This document shows positions 26,261 through 40,900 of a stretch of 64,000 nt of DNA, piece after piece; position 1 is the stretch's first letter; every line of letters starts with the position of its first letter. Below the pieces are notes generated by a model that saw nothing but the letters and a program-made list of their open reading frames with translations, had not been told where the DNA came from and searched no databases. The translations under genes and the position numbers were made by a program. The DNA is from Lutjanus erythropterus (taxonomy: Eukaryota; Chordata; Actinopteri; Lutjaniformes; Lutjanidae), in assembly GCA_020091685.1 (NCBI GenBank), contig CM034601.1:17785320-17849319 (forward strand), read 5' to 3'.

Positions 26261-29200
26261 ATGTAGCACAGTTAGCCTGCTAGCTTTTCTGCATAACAAA
26301 TATGGGTCACAGACGGCAATGGCATGCAATGAAACGCACTGGAGTGATACAATCTGATTTGAATTATGTCCTCACTCTCCGTTAGCTTTTCAGAAGCTGC
26401 TCTACTCGTGATTACTGTCAGGCTTTTGTTTTTATTGACTGTTTCGCATAAGCGAGGTGTTGGTGAAGTGCAGGGGCAGGAAAGAAGAGGAGGTGTCAAA
26501 ACTTAAAGGCTGCGTTTGCTTTATGATGATGAAGAAGGTGTGTTTTTTTTTAAAACAGTGTAACTGCAGTTATTTGGTGAAAAAGGCCCAAGCACCGTGT
26601 AGACTATCAGACTGCAGCTCATTAGGTTTGTTGTGTTTACTGAACTATAAACAGAAGTGCATGTTATGCCTAAGTGCCATGGTGCATGATAACCAGGAGT
26701 CGACTGATATGCTTTTTTCAGGGTCGATACCGATACAGGGTAGATGCTTTCATCTTTAAGCTTTGGCCCCACTTGCTATTAAGCCCCTAAATTTGGTGGC
26801 CAAAGTGCATTTTTGGTGGCCCAAATGAAAGCTAATGTAAAAACAATACAGAAAAGGCCATTTGATGCAACTTAACACAGCTTTCCTTAAAGTGATAGTT
26901 CACCCAAAAATGGAAATTCAGTCATTATCTACTCACCCTCGTGCCAGTTGAAGTCTGGATTTAGTTTTTTAGTCCACTAAACACTGCAGGGGTTTCACAG
27001 GAAAACGGCTTTGCAGAATCTCCAAAACAACTTAAGTGAGCGGTGACCAGTTTTCAGACATGAAAAGCAAAATGCCTCCATACCGCTCGCCTGGTGTAAT
27101 CCAAGTCTCCTAAAGCCCCGACATCCCAAGCTGACTTGAAAGACGTCATTTGCACCATGTTTTTAGCCTAAATCTTCACTGTAGATCCCTAGATTGGAGC
27201 CACGTTCTTGTGCACCATCATCTGGACTGGGTGTGTGTGGTGTGACAGTGTGTGTGTGCAAGTGATTATGCAGATTATGCCAAACAAGCAGTATGGAGGC
27301 ATTTTATGTTCCCTTTTTTTTAGGTTGTTTATTACGTTTGAAAACTCAGTGATTCTGCAACTCTAATCTCCTATGAAACTCCAGCAGTGCTTTCTGGACC
27401 AAAAGACTAAATCAGACCTCCAGTTTATAGATAATGACTGAATTTTTATTTTTGGGGTGAATTGTCCCTTTAACTATATACACTTGTGTGATCCCCTTTC
27501 CCGTGACGTCTGATGCAGTGGCTCCTGAAGGCACTGCTTACAATGAAAAACAAGTTACACTTCTTGGCTTGTTGAGGAAACCAGCGGCAGACACCGGTGC
27601 ACATTTCAACTTGAAATGTGTCATATTCTAGCCACTTAAACTCCTGCTTTCATTCACTAAATTTTCATTTTCATTCACTAAATTTCCATTTTCGATAACT
27701 GTTCGCTCAGTATTCCCTGTTTCTGCAGGGAATGTTGAATTCAAAGGCGGAAAGCACGCAGGAGGTTTGGGGCACTGTAACTTTTCAGTGAAAATTAAAA
27801 TTATGATGCAAAAGTGATCATTCCCAGTAATAATATAGCAATTGTAATGTATGTCAAAATAATTTCACTGTGGTGAAGAAGGCCTGAGAGTAGTAAGCAC
27901 CATGTAATCAGAGTAGAATCGGACTAAAAGACTGCAACATATTAGGCTTATTGTACTTACTGAACTTTAAACAGAAGTGCATGCTGTGCCTCAGGTTATG
28001 CGGCATGATAGGCTCAAGCAGTGTCATTTTAAATTAGGCTGTGTGGATGAAAATATAATAAAAAGCTTGTTTTTAGTCAGGCCTGTACTGAACAGTTTGA
28101 AGTTCATGGCGACAGCACACTGGCCTTGTTTAGATCCCTGGAGTGTTTACCACTGTGGCGCAGTTTATTTGGGTTCGTGTGAATGCCGCACTTGAACCGG
28201 TGCAGACCAAACAACCGCTCTCTGGTCCGCCTCAAAGAGGTGTCTCGGGCTGCTGGCGGCAGTTCATTTCTGGTGTGAACACCATGTGAACCAGCAACAG
28301 ATCCATTGTACTACGGTATCACCGTGCTAGTTAGCTCAGTGGTGCTAACATTACAATTTAGCCGAGGAGGATGCTGTAACAAGCATGAGCCTCTCATCCA
28401 CGAGTAGATGCACACTTCCTTCTGGATGGTAATACATTTGGTGGGTGTAGTTTGGTTGAAAGATTCCTCCATGAAACTGCTCACCACAAGTAATCAGTAG
28501 GGCTGGTAGAGTACGTCAGCAAGCATGGAGAAAACTTCAGGGGTGGGAAGCAGCACCATGTACAAAAAGGTATCCGTGTTACTTTGAGGGTACTGATATC
28601 GATATCGGTACTGGTGGTGTGATTTTCTAAATGATGCCCAGCCTTAGTAACTTGATCATGATTTCTAGGAAAAGACTTGTTGAGTTTTTCAAATGAGTTT
28701 TTTTTTTTTTTTTTTTTTTTTTGTGTTTTGTTTGTTTTTGGCTCTTTGAGCACCATGAGTTGAGTACCATCTCTAGGGATCCCCCAACTCAAACCAGCTC
28801 ATACCAAAACTGTTCATGTCCCGTAATGATCAGCATTTCATGCACTTCTGTTTATTGCTCAGTAAATACAACAAAAGTAATGTGTTGCTGTCTTCTATAG
28901 TGTGATTCTACTCTAACTACATGGTGCTTTGTGGATGAAATTATGATAGAAAGATTATTTTTAGTTGCATGTCAATTATTTTCTGGTGATACTATAACTT
29001 GCATGACTGGGTAAAGCATCAGGACATGTGGCACTAAATCTGTTGGGTGTAGGCTGGTACAAAAACTGACAGTTTACAGATGGCTGTGACATGCAAAAGC
29101 GTTCCTGACTGGAGTTGAACCGGGGATGTGATGTTTAGATAATATGAATCTTAACGGCAGCTTAACTTTAACCCTTTCTGTAGAGATTTTTTATCAAGCA

Positions 29201-31952
29201 GAGTTACTGTAGATGGGTTCCAACTGTAGTTTCCTGTTTGTCTGGTCTGAGAAAGGGTCCCACTACTGGCCAGTGAGTTATTTTAATCACAGATTGGAAG
29301 ATAGAGCCGGGTTGGGGGGGAGGGGACTGAGCACTTAGAGATGCTGAGATATAGCCTGGTTTCCTTAATGTCTTCTTCCTCGTTTTACCGCTACATCTGT
29401 CTTGATGACTTGTTTGACTACCCTCAACTTCCTACCTGTCTAGATGTCACAAAAACAGGTTTCAGATCCCTTTATCTGTGAAGGAGTGTGTAGTAACAAG
29501 AAGCCATGCGGTGTTAAAATGGATGCTAACAAACAGCTGTTACTTGACACCTCGCTTGACGACAGAGACAAGGCAATTAGACCTGAACACATGTAAATTT
29601 ATCTGTTTTCTCCAAGGCAGGTGTCATAACTAGGTTTACAGAGTTCAAACGTGTCTGTTTTTGTATGAAAACATCTTTTGCACATACTGGCCTACATACG
29701 TACATCCCTCAGGCCCTAAGGATTTCTGGGAATTACTGAAAGACAGACAGGCAAGTAGGCTAGTAGTGTCAGAAGGTAAATTAGTAAAATGTGGGCAGAC
29801 AGATGAGCTGGAAAGTGGGCTAATGCGGTAGTGCAAACACACGGCCGAGCAGTCAAGTTGGCTACAACATGCAAGCACATATACAGGAAGTCACTGTTAC
29901 TAAACTGAATGCTGTATTCAGCATGAAAATGCTTGCATTTTTCCGAATATTTATTTTTTTTCTAGAAATTTTATTTATTGACATATTTCATCCATGCACG
30001 TACTTTGTTCACTGTGCAGTGTCAGTTATATCAAGACAAGAAACATATATAACATAGGCATCTTATATAGGTCAGCTATCAATCTTTTTAAATGAGAAGA
30101 AAAAGAAAAAAATGCACCCAAACAAAAACCTAAAAAATGTATTATAATATGTTGTATATATATGATATATGATGAATATGTTAAAAATATAATAAAAATG
30201 TATATTAATCAATTTTCAGAATATATCTAATGCAGATGTTTATATATTTTATTATTTGTTGAGTTTATTCCTGTAACAAGGGATGACACAATACCAGAAA
30301 TTTAGTAACTGTTACCAATACCAGTAAAATTCCACAATTCTAGATACACAATTTGATGACATGGGGAAAAAAAACAAATAATAAATCCCATGTGCATGTT
30401 TTGATGACAGATGACTCTGACTGAATGGTAAGAAGTCAAGATGGTAGCCTAAAATAATATGATATTTCAGGATATACTTCCATTTCTTAGTTATTACTTT
30501 GGTTTGTTGTAGATCTGATCTTTTTTTTTTCTTTTTTAGCCAAACCTCTTCCACACCACTGATGTTTCTTTGCTTTTTGAAACTAACTGTAATATTTCCA
30601 TTATCACAATATTACTTTTTTAATCATGAAATTATTTCAATGATATATTGTGAACAATATGATATGATACACCCCTATAGTCTGCTTCACTGTCATTGCC
30701 TGCTGCAGGCGGCATACACCATATCCGCTATCTGCATTTTCAAAGGCCCCATCACTACAAGAAACAACAACAGCAATATACACGCTGAAATGGCAGATTA
30801 GCACCTGTGTTGCTAACGGTATAAACATAAACAAACTAGCAGCTGTTATTGTTTTCTTTGGCGGGGATTTAGATATTTTGATGTCAGAGCTCACCTATCA
30901 CCTGGAAATGTTCCACTAAAACAAATTACACCCCAAACATTATTTTGCAGGGGCACTGTCACTGCATCGTGAACTTTGCGGTGCCCAAGACAATTGCAAT
31001 TGGTTTAGAAAAGTGCAAACAAGCCAGAGGGTTTTTTTTCCTCCAGAACAAAGTGATCATGTGTGGATCCAGACTTTTTTCCAGTGCTGAGTGCTGTGGA
31101 GAGAGGTCTGTCAACGGGAAGTGTTTCTTCCTTTCATCTGAAAGTTCAATGGCACTGTTTGCATACTTTTTTAGACAAATTTATCATTAAACCCTGATGA
31201 TGTGTCTCAAATGCAAAGTACTTCCAGACACAACTCTTACTGTTTTTCTTTTTGATAAATGTAGACAGGACTTTCACTGCAGTTGCACTATTTGCTGTCT
31301 TCAACATGTTGTTAATAGCACATACCAGCACGGAAGTACATCTCCAGTACCCATGGTACTGAAGGAAAATGAGTACTGTCAACGTTTTGGCCTCAGTTTG
31401 GTACCAAAGCATCAGTTCCTGTAGCATTCCAAGCTGCAACATCTTAATTTCCCACCAGGCACCACTAAAGCTGTATCCTATCTTGTTTTGTCAGTCAAAT
31501 ACCTCATTTACCCTCCGTCCCACAACGAATGAAGTACCATAATCTGGCGGGTTTATGAGCCATTTTACTATGATAATAATGATAATAATAAATCTTATAT
31601 TTATATATATCCCTTTTCAGTGCCAAGTGCTTTACATGGCAGAAATAAAAATGATCGACTGATAAAAAATAATTTATAAACAAAGGTATCCAGCATTAAG
31701 CAAATGTAGCTTTTTGACAAATGGTAAACAATATAAAATGATTAAAAAGGGCTGTAAGGCACTTTTTTAAAGATATGATTTTAAAAGAAAGTACTCTTTT
31801 TAACATGGCGAAACAGTCTGTCAGTTAGAGGTCTTATTTACTACAAAGAGTCAGTTGAAGGTTGGTGTTATCAGAGTGTGCCATGTGATCATCAGTACAT
31901 GTGTACCAGCAGCAGGTGTAATTCAACACCTTGATCCGTCATCCTCCTCTCT

Positions 31953-31990
<38 letters not shown>

Positions 31991-34900
31991 ACACCTGTCC
32001 TGTACCTGTCGTGCTCATCGGTGGTGATCCAGATGGTGTTATTCATCAGCCATCCTGCTGCAGATGGAGCACAGTTAGATGCTGTAACCCAAACATTTTA
32101 ACTGGGTTTAGTAACATCACACGTCTAGCTTCAGTTGTGCTCAGTGTGTGCGCTCCACGCATATATCTCATGTTTAATCTGTCATTCAAGCTTCGTTGTG
32201 TACTTGAGCAATCTTAAAAGACTGATGCGTCACAGATATATCCTAACTTATTCCCTCTTTCTCCTTTATTTGTCCCCCACCTTCTCTGTCATCTTCCAAT
32301 CCTTCCCCATTTATTTATGTTTTTTCTTGTCTTTATCTTGGTTATTCCTCCTTCTCCTCTGTCTCACCTCTTCTGACTGTTGGTTCCTCTAATCTATCTT
32401 TCCTCACATCCCTCTATTTACCTCATTCTCTGTGTGTCTTCCTCCCCCTCATTTCCCCTCCCACCCTCCTGTATGCCTACATCTTTCTCTCCATCTCTCC
32501 TTTCCTCCCTTCCAGTGGCTCTAGGGCGTAACCAGCCCCTGAAGAGAGAGCGGCCTAAATGGAAAAGTGACTACCCGATGACTGAAGGCCAGCTGCGCAG
32601 CAAGAGAGATGAGTTCTGGGATACGGCGCCAGCATTCGAGGGCCGGAAGGAGATCTGGGATGCGCTGCGGGCTGCGGCCAGCGCCTTTGAGAGCAATGAC
32701 CACCTGCTGGCTCAGGCCATCCTTGATGGGGCCAGCATCACACTGCCGCACGGTAACACACATCTCCACATTGGTAGACATAGCTGATACCTCACAGTGT
32801 TTGTTTTACCCTTCATGAATTCCCGCTGCATGAAGTTTATCTGGGATGGTGCAGTTGATGACTACCACCTCATGAATTTCAACTCCCTCTTCACAAGTTC
32901 TCTAGAGCAACTAAAACTCAGGAACTCAGCGGTGGAGAATTTCTTTACAGTTTGAGGCTCAACTAAAGGCTGCACATCATGTGTTTTGTGAATGAGCGTT
33001 TGTTTTTCTTTTTAATTTTGCAAGTTACTGAAAATACAGGAAGAGACAAGAATGCATTTTAAAAGAGATCAAACGAGGCTGAAACTATCCTAACCAGTAG
33101 GGCTGCAACTAGCCAGTATTTTCATTATCGATTCATCTGTCAATCATTTTCATGATCAAGCGATAAGTTGTGTGGTCCATTTAATGTCAGAAAATGGATT
33201 ACAAGATGTCTGCAAGATATTCAGTTTACTGTCATTCACATTGAGAAGCTGAATTTGGACATTTTTTTCTTAAAAACTGACTGAAAATGAATAATTGATT
33301 ATTAATGTAGCTGTAGATTAATTTAATAGTTGACAACCAATTGACTAATCGACGCAGTGCATTAGTAAAAGGAAAAGATGGAAAACAGTCTCCATGTTTC
33401 TCACACTTGAAACATGGAAGCAAACCCCATGACATGAAAGCAGCAAGTTCAAGCAGATGAAGAGAAGAGATCTGTCGATCATTTAATGTACAGACAACTT
33501 GAGGGAACATTCATCTCAAGAAAATGCATCTCTGGTCCTACAAGATCAACTAAGATGAGTAAAAATTGTGACATGGCCTTGCTGGGCCCTGACATACATT
33601 CAGTCACCAGACAGCCATTCTGAGATATTAATTATGGGTGACATTAAAGTTGAGAAACCGAAGAATGCAGTAAAGCTTCCTCAGGAAGTCTCTTATGCAT
33701 TCTCTGCAATGTCAAGTGTCATCTACTGTTGAAGTTTCATAAACAGGAAGTAAACTTAACCACACATGACTGTTCATTTCTGATGAGCGACCTCTGTTCT
33801 GTCTTTTTTTGCAAGAATATGCAATGATTGCGTGTTTTGTGAGTATAGACTTGAGTCCAAGCAGTTACAAGCATTTACATTATTCAGCCTGCAGTTTAAA
33901 GGAGTTATTGAAGAAGCTGAACCTCTTAGTGTATCTCAGTGACCACATTTTAGGCTTTAGCTATTAGGAGGCATATACAGCAGAAGGAATCAATGAATAA
34001 TAAATGAAAAGGGGCGTGGCATTGGTCTTGTGAAAGTAGGATTTAATGGGGCTATAACTCACGTAAGTATACCAAAGATGTTGCATCGTCTAAAACACAC
34101 TGGAGAGCATCTACAGAGAACAACATATTAATAAAATTGACAGGAACTCCATATAGTAATTATCAGCTGCTTGAGCAGACTTTCTATTTGTGGATGTGTG
34201 TCATTTTCTTTATTCCGAACTCATATCAACTCAGAGTCATGAGCTCCATTTGGGAAAGGAAAGATCGTATTTTTCTCGTTAAAATGTCGTCGTAGTGAGT
34301 TTTTGGTCGGTGCTGCCCCGATGGTGGCGTTCTTCGTTTCACCTGTCACCCCAGACTTTCATATCTGAGTCCAGAAGTGTGTTTTTTTCATAGCAGTGAA
34401 AGTAAAAAAGGTGATTGACTACTAATTCTCATTATACCAAAGCAAGCTGAGATGACTGGCTAGTTCTGTTTTGAAACCTGTTGTGTCATGTCCATGTAAG
34501 GACTTCATATCCGTTATCTCACACTGGCACAGTATTATGTGTAGTGCATTTTTCAAGGCAATAATATAATGATGGTTAGCAGAACATTACTCTTGGATGG
34601 ATGACTATCACATCTGTGAAGGCCCCATTTATGCTGAAAGGTACATGCAGGTTTTTGAGCGACATGTGCTGCCATCCAGATGGCGTCTTTTTCATGGATG
34701 TCCTTGCTTATTTCAGCAAGACAATGCCAAGACACATTCTGCACATGCTACAACAGCATGGCTTTATAGTACAAGAGTTCGGGTACTCGTCTTGCCCTCC
34801 TGCAGTTCAGACCTGTCTCTTATTGAAAATGCGTGGTGCATTATGAAGTGCAAAATACAACAACAGAGACCCTGGACTGTTGAGCACCTGAAGTTGTATT

Positions 34901-37900
34901 AGCGTCAATTAGTGTCCCAAACACTTACTGTGTGTCGTTAAAAGAAAACGACGATGTATCACAGTGGTGAAACATGTTGGAGGCATCGAGGTTTCAAAGA
35001 TCGAAAAACAGCTCTGCCTGAATATAATTTTTGGTATGATGCAGGGATTCTCAAAGTGTGGCCCACCAGCCAGTGTTCCATTGTGTGATCATCTGTCCAT
35101 TTCAATACTTTAACTTTCAGTAGCTTACATTTAATACACCACTTGGCTACTGTGTCAGACTGCACCCCCCATGTATCTGTCAAGACAACTTGGAGATAGT
35201 TAATTATGTTTTGTTATCAATGCTAGTGCTGTTATCTAAAGCTGGGAGAGATGCTAACATTTTTAAGCGTTTAAAGCCCTGACATTTGACGGCCAGATGG
35301 CATTTTTGGTTGCCCAAACTTAAACTTATGTAAAAACAATCCAGAAAAGGTTAATTGACACAACTTAACACTTCCTTCCTTAACTGTTACACTTGTGTTG
35401 TCCCTTTTGCCCATTAATTGTGATTCAGGAAACACCTGAAGGCGTTGTTTCTGATGAAAAATGCACTAGACTTCTCAGCTAGTTGAGGAAACTGGTACCA
35501 CACACTGCAGTACATGACATCTGTAGATGTGTCATATTCTAGACACTTAAACTCCTGCTTCACTCGGTTCAGGCTTTTTGTTTTTTTCACGTGTTTCTTG
35601 ATCTGCTGTATGGATATCTTTAGCAGTTTGAGTAGGTTTGGTAAACCTATACTTCAGTAGCCCTGACATATTGGTAGATAGCTGGCAACAAGTGCTGTTC
35701 ACGTTTTCTTAGAATGTAACTAAAAGGCCTGAAGGAACTGAGATGTTTCTGGCACTGTAACATTGATTTGGCAAAGGCTTGCAGTGCGGAGAAAAAACTT
35801 GGTGGCCACAGGGAGCCACCTACATGGACTATTTGGTGGCCACAGGCCATCACGCCATTGGTTAATGTTGAAGCCTGTAAAGTAAGCCATTTTTGTGGAG
35901 AACTCTGCAGGTAAATGTGTAAGTGAGATAGAAAGGCACCACGGAAAAATGCATGGTTGAGGAGAAATGGAGGTTTCAAGAAAAATGGATCAACTCTTAC
36001 TTCGTCGACCTTGGGGGACAGATAAAGTTATCCGCCTTATCTATAAATAGGTGAATTTGGTGCTCAGGGAATTTTATGTTAAACACCATCATGAGACCAG
36101 TCACAAATCCCACAACAAGTTCATGAGTTTCCCTTTGCATCCCTCAATCATACGCTGGCTCCTTAAATTGGCACTCAGTCATCAATGCTTTGAGAGCCCC
36201 TGGTACTGTAGTTGCCAACAGACAACGGGCTTTTCATGAATGTAAAACGTAGCTGGTGTCTTGTCTTGCTCCATTCTTTCTATTAGTTTGTCCAGGTCAG
36301 ATCAGCTCCCGCTGGGCTGCAGCTGTGGATTCCCCAGGCCTGACATCACCATTTCACTCATCCAGCACTCTGGTACAAAGAGCAGTCAGATCGCTTCAAT
36401 AATTTTACCACTCACAACTTTATGCCTTTCTGTTTGCCCTCTGTTTTTGCGTTCACCGTTCCAGGTTCAGTTGATTGTTTGACAGTACATTCTTGGCCTT
36501 GTTCCACCACCTTATCCAGCAGAGAAAAAGATCCGAGTCAGCAACTCACAGTAACTGTCAGATTAATCAGTCACCAGCTGCACAGAAATTGAAGATGTTT
36601 TCATCACATTTCATTCTGTGTGTGTGGTCGACCTCCAGGTTTGTACAGTAAATGGAGGAAATGGGGTAAATCTAGTGGCTAGAGCTTATCTAGAACGTCC
36701 TGCCACTCATCTTGGTCTGCAGCACAGGAAGCTTACTCTGCAGTCTGCAGCCATGCTAGTGGCTCTGTGAGGCTGTGCTTAGGTACAGTTGTGCTTTGAG
36801 TTAAAAGTTAACATCAATATGCTAACATACTCACAGTGACAAGACTTAAGGGCAGTCCCCAACAGAAACAGTTACATTAACACCAACAATGTCAGCAGCT
36901 CAGGAAAATGCATATGGATGAACAGTTACAGAGAAACAAAAAAAACTCAGAATTATACGGGCTCTGAGAGATTGAGAGTTGTCATCTTTTGAAGACAAAT
37001 TTTTTTCATACTTTTGTATGAGTCAACATGAATTTGATGGTATCCTGGTGATAACATCAGTAACTTCAGAAAACTGTATCGGCACCAAGGACTGTTTGGC
37101 TGTATGTCAGAGGTAAAGAGAATGTTTTTTTATGTGTAATTTGCACCCTAACATTACATTACATCAGCTTTTAATAAGTTGTTGGCGATACCCTGTAAAT
37201 TTGTGTGGATTTTGATTGGCTGTCAGTGCTTCTGTCATACATTAAATGGTTCTGAAAATGATCCCAATGCTTTTCGTTCACTAGTGTCATTAAAGTTGTG
37301 GTGTGCATTCCACCATCTACTTGAGGTATAACTGTTTTTAAAGTGACATATTTAAAGTCATTATTATTATTATAGTTATTGTTCTTTGTGTCAATGTCCC
37401 TTTACTGTAGCATGTTGGCATTCTTTTGCTAAAAAGCACCAAACACAAAATAAAGGTGAAACAAAGGTCAACTTTACTGTCATATTTAATCTAAGCCTTT
37501 AACTCATTCTTGTATTTGGATTTGAACCCAGGACCTTCTTCCCCTGAAATGAAAATGCTAGTATCACTGCTAAAACATGGAGTGAAACTATGCTAAGTGA
37601 TTATGATAGAACCCGGGGGGGAGGGAGTAAACCTTTATCAGCTTCTGAAGAGGGAAATGCCAGACGATGTTTGAGAACCACTGTCTGAGGGGAAAAGTCA
37701 CAGTATCAACAAATTCTTAACAAGACATCCTTACAGGAATATGACTATACAAAGCATCCCAATTTCATGGCAGTCCATCCAGTTTAGACATTTCTCTCAA
37801 AACCACAAATATGGTGGCCTTATAGTGGCACTGGATGAAAGTCAAGTGATCACCAAAGTCAGTGGAGTTGTCTTCTAGGGACTCTAGAGAATGTCCCCAT

Positions 37901-40900
37901 ACAGTTTCATGGCAGTGTATCCAACAGGTACCAGTTGACATTGCCATCTCTAGAGACACACTGTTAGGTGTGAAAAATGTTAAGTCACTGTGGGACTAGT
38001 TGGTGTAACAGCAGGGTTTTAGAAGCAGTCAGTGAGGCCTTTTAAAAGCTTAAATTACCTCCATTATAATACTAAAACATACTATATAGTCCAGACTTAA
38101 TTTGTGCCGTTCAGGAAATGGAGAGGAGTATTTATGAGTTCTTAAAAGTCTAACTGCAATCATAATGGAGACTTAAATCACTCATTAAAGATGCATCTAT
38201 GGATGAGCTTGTATAATTAGATTGGAGACCAACATGATCATCAGAAGTGAGTCTGTGAAGCAGAAAATGTGAGCCATTTGCAGCAGCTGTTGGTCAACAT
38301 GTTGGCTTGCATCCTACCTGCAATCGTGTTCACTGATTCACATCGTTATCCGCCGTATGTTTCCAGCCATAACTGAAAACTTCTTTTTGGGTGGCCGCGC
38401 GAAAACAACACTGCAGCAACAAGGCATTTTTCATGTAAACAAATGTTTTCTCACTTTGATCATAAAATGTAATCTCTTTAATTTGGTGCAAGGCTGATTC
38501 TCCTCCTTCAATCTGTTCTCCTGTTTTTTAATGAAATCCCACAACCGGAGGCATTAGCACCACCTGGAAACTATTAGCATTCTGCAGCTGAAGGATAAAC
38601 ACTAAGGTGGAGCCAACTGGAGGAGAAAAAAGCTAGCGAGATGTGCAGACACAGAGATTTGTATCCAGATCATGTTTGTGCCTAGTCAGTGAATCATGTT
38701 TAACATTTATCCTGTGTTTACAGTATATTAACCTCTTCTGACACTGGCTTTGACTGTTTCCATATATTTAGCTGTCTCTGCTGATACCTCACTGTTCTGT
38801 GAAAGGAATTGAAAGTCCAGACACAGACATGCCTCTCCAGTCAGTTGAGACTAAAAGGACCATTGCTGATACTTTTTCAAAGATCTTTTTTTTTTCATTT
38901 AAATTATAAAACAGACAGAAAGGGAGGACTAAATACTTCAGTTGGACTTTAATACATTTGTCATTGACCTGGTCTAAAGAACTACTCAGACTCTTGAATA
39001 CAGTTAAGTGTGCTGAAATATCTGAGGTAAAGCTGCACTATTAATCGAAATTTTATTGAAATCGCAATATGGCTTTCTGCAATTTTCAAAATCGCAGGAG
39101 GTGCAGTATTTGTTCAAGGCTAAGGTTAATAGATGTCGTGAGGTGTCCTGTCCTACAAATCAGATTCTACAGACTTCAAAAAATATCTTCATTTATTACA
39201 GACCCTTGCGCAAAAATCACACCACAGTCGTTTTAACATGTTTTTCAATCACAATAAGAATAACGATGTAAAAATTATCATTGCCTCTAATATTGCAAAC
39301 CATATTGCAGCTGCAATATCAGTCAAAATAATCACAATAAGCCATTTTTTTTATTCTAATCTGAGGTCAGCTTTACTGTATTATACAGCAGTTAGTTCTA
39401 AGCAAATAATTTGACTGGATAAGCACTTTAACTACATGTATCACTCTGCTTTACAGGTGTTCTAATAACTGGTGCAAACGTTACATTACGACAGTCTATT
39501 AATTTACCGGTATACAAGAACTGACCCTAGATTATTGGCAGTTTGGTTTGGTTTTTAATATTTAACTTATTCCTGTCACCTGTTCAGTTTGACAGTAGCT
39601 GATAAGAGAGATTGAAATAGCAGATTGAACAACGGGGAAATGATCAAAGTAAATTTAAAACAAAAAAAAGAAAAAATTAGTGATCTGAGCTTATCGACCT
39701 AACACTAACGGCCTGGCGGTATTTATTTTGCGTAATTCTGAGTAAATAAATGAGGGCTGCAACTAATGATTATTTTCGTTGTTGATTAATCGGTCTATTA
39801 TTTTGTTTTCAGATGTCAGAAAATGGTGAGACTGTTGATCAGTGTTTCCCAAAACGTAAGATCACGTCCTCAAGTGTCTTGTTTTACTCACAGCTCAAAG
39901 ATATTCAGTTGCTGTGACACAGCAGTAAAGAAACCTGGAAATATTCATATTTAAAAGCTGAAATCAGAGAATTGTTTTCTTTTTCTTAAAAAAAATAACT
40001 CAAAGTGATAAACAAAGAGATTATAATCTCTTGTTACTTATGAATGGTGCTTGTAAAACTGGGGCTTTTTGCCTACAACCGAATCACAGCCGTGCTGATA
40101 TTCACAACAACAGCACTCTGTCTCGTGTGATATTTCTCAATCAGAAGATGGCAAATCTGAATCCTTGGATTTATTTGCACTCGTTGATATTTTTGTCATG
40201 TTACCGACAAAATGAAGCGTTTCAATAATTTAAAACAAGCCTTCCCAAACCTTTTCAGGACAAGACACAAAAGAGAAATTCAGTGCGTCTCCCTGGGACC
40301 CAAACTTACACAAATATACTAAACGAACTGCCAAAACATGTACATGTATAAAAGGGAGCGGATCAGAACCAGGCCTCATACTAAAATGTCGTTGGGATGA
40401 CCCACATCTCCCATCCTACCTGGACAGATAAGTCTGTGTCTGTGAGTTTGCCGTTTTAAATTCCAAAATTCAGGTGGCCGTTACATTTCATGATCCCAGC
40501 TGAATTTTGCTGCTGTGTTTAAAAAGTTCTACAGCCCAATAAAAATGTCTTGAAATGTTTGTATGTATGCCAGTAAGTTCTTTGATTGAGCTAGTTATTT
40601 ATACTATTACTATAACACTGTATCATGTGAACATGAGCCAAAAGAGTACAAACATATTGTTAAAAGCTTGTTCACTGTACAGTATGAAGAATGTGGTTAT
40701 GGGATTTAAATAACTTCTGTACTTCTTTACCACCAAGTTTTTGGTTAGTGCTGTTGTGAAAAGGTGTTCTCCACATGTTATCCGCATTAGAAACCCAACG
40801 TGGGTCGAGCTCTGTTTCACTCTCACTCTCACATTCACTCTGGTCGGCCTTGACCCAAGGCAAAGGGCCGCCTAAGGTCCTCACCTTGACCACAGCAGCC

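Larger units (their letters stand above)
25973..32515 (+). other. ubtd2: ubtd2 intron 1
   Basis: A 6.5-kb intron. Besides the listed repeats it contains a pyrimidine-rich run before the acceptor (about 32230-32515). No separate gene is seen. Confidence 0.9.

Noticed and set aside
32521..32781. Antisense open frame over ubtd2 exon 2
   Set aside because: It is the complement of a GC-rich coding exon whose sense strand matches UBTD2 with correct splice sites.
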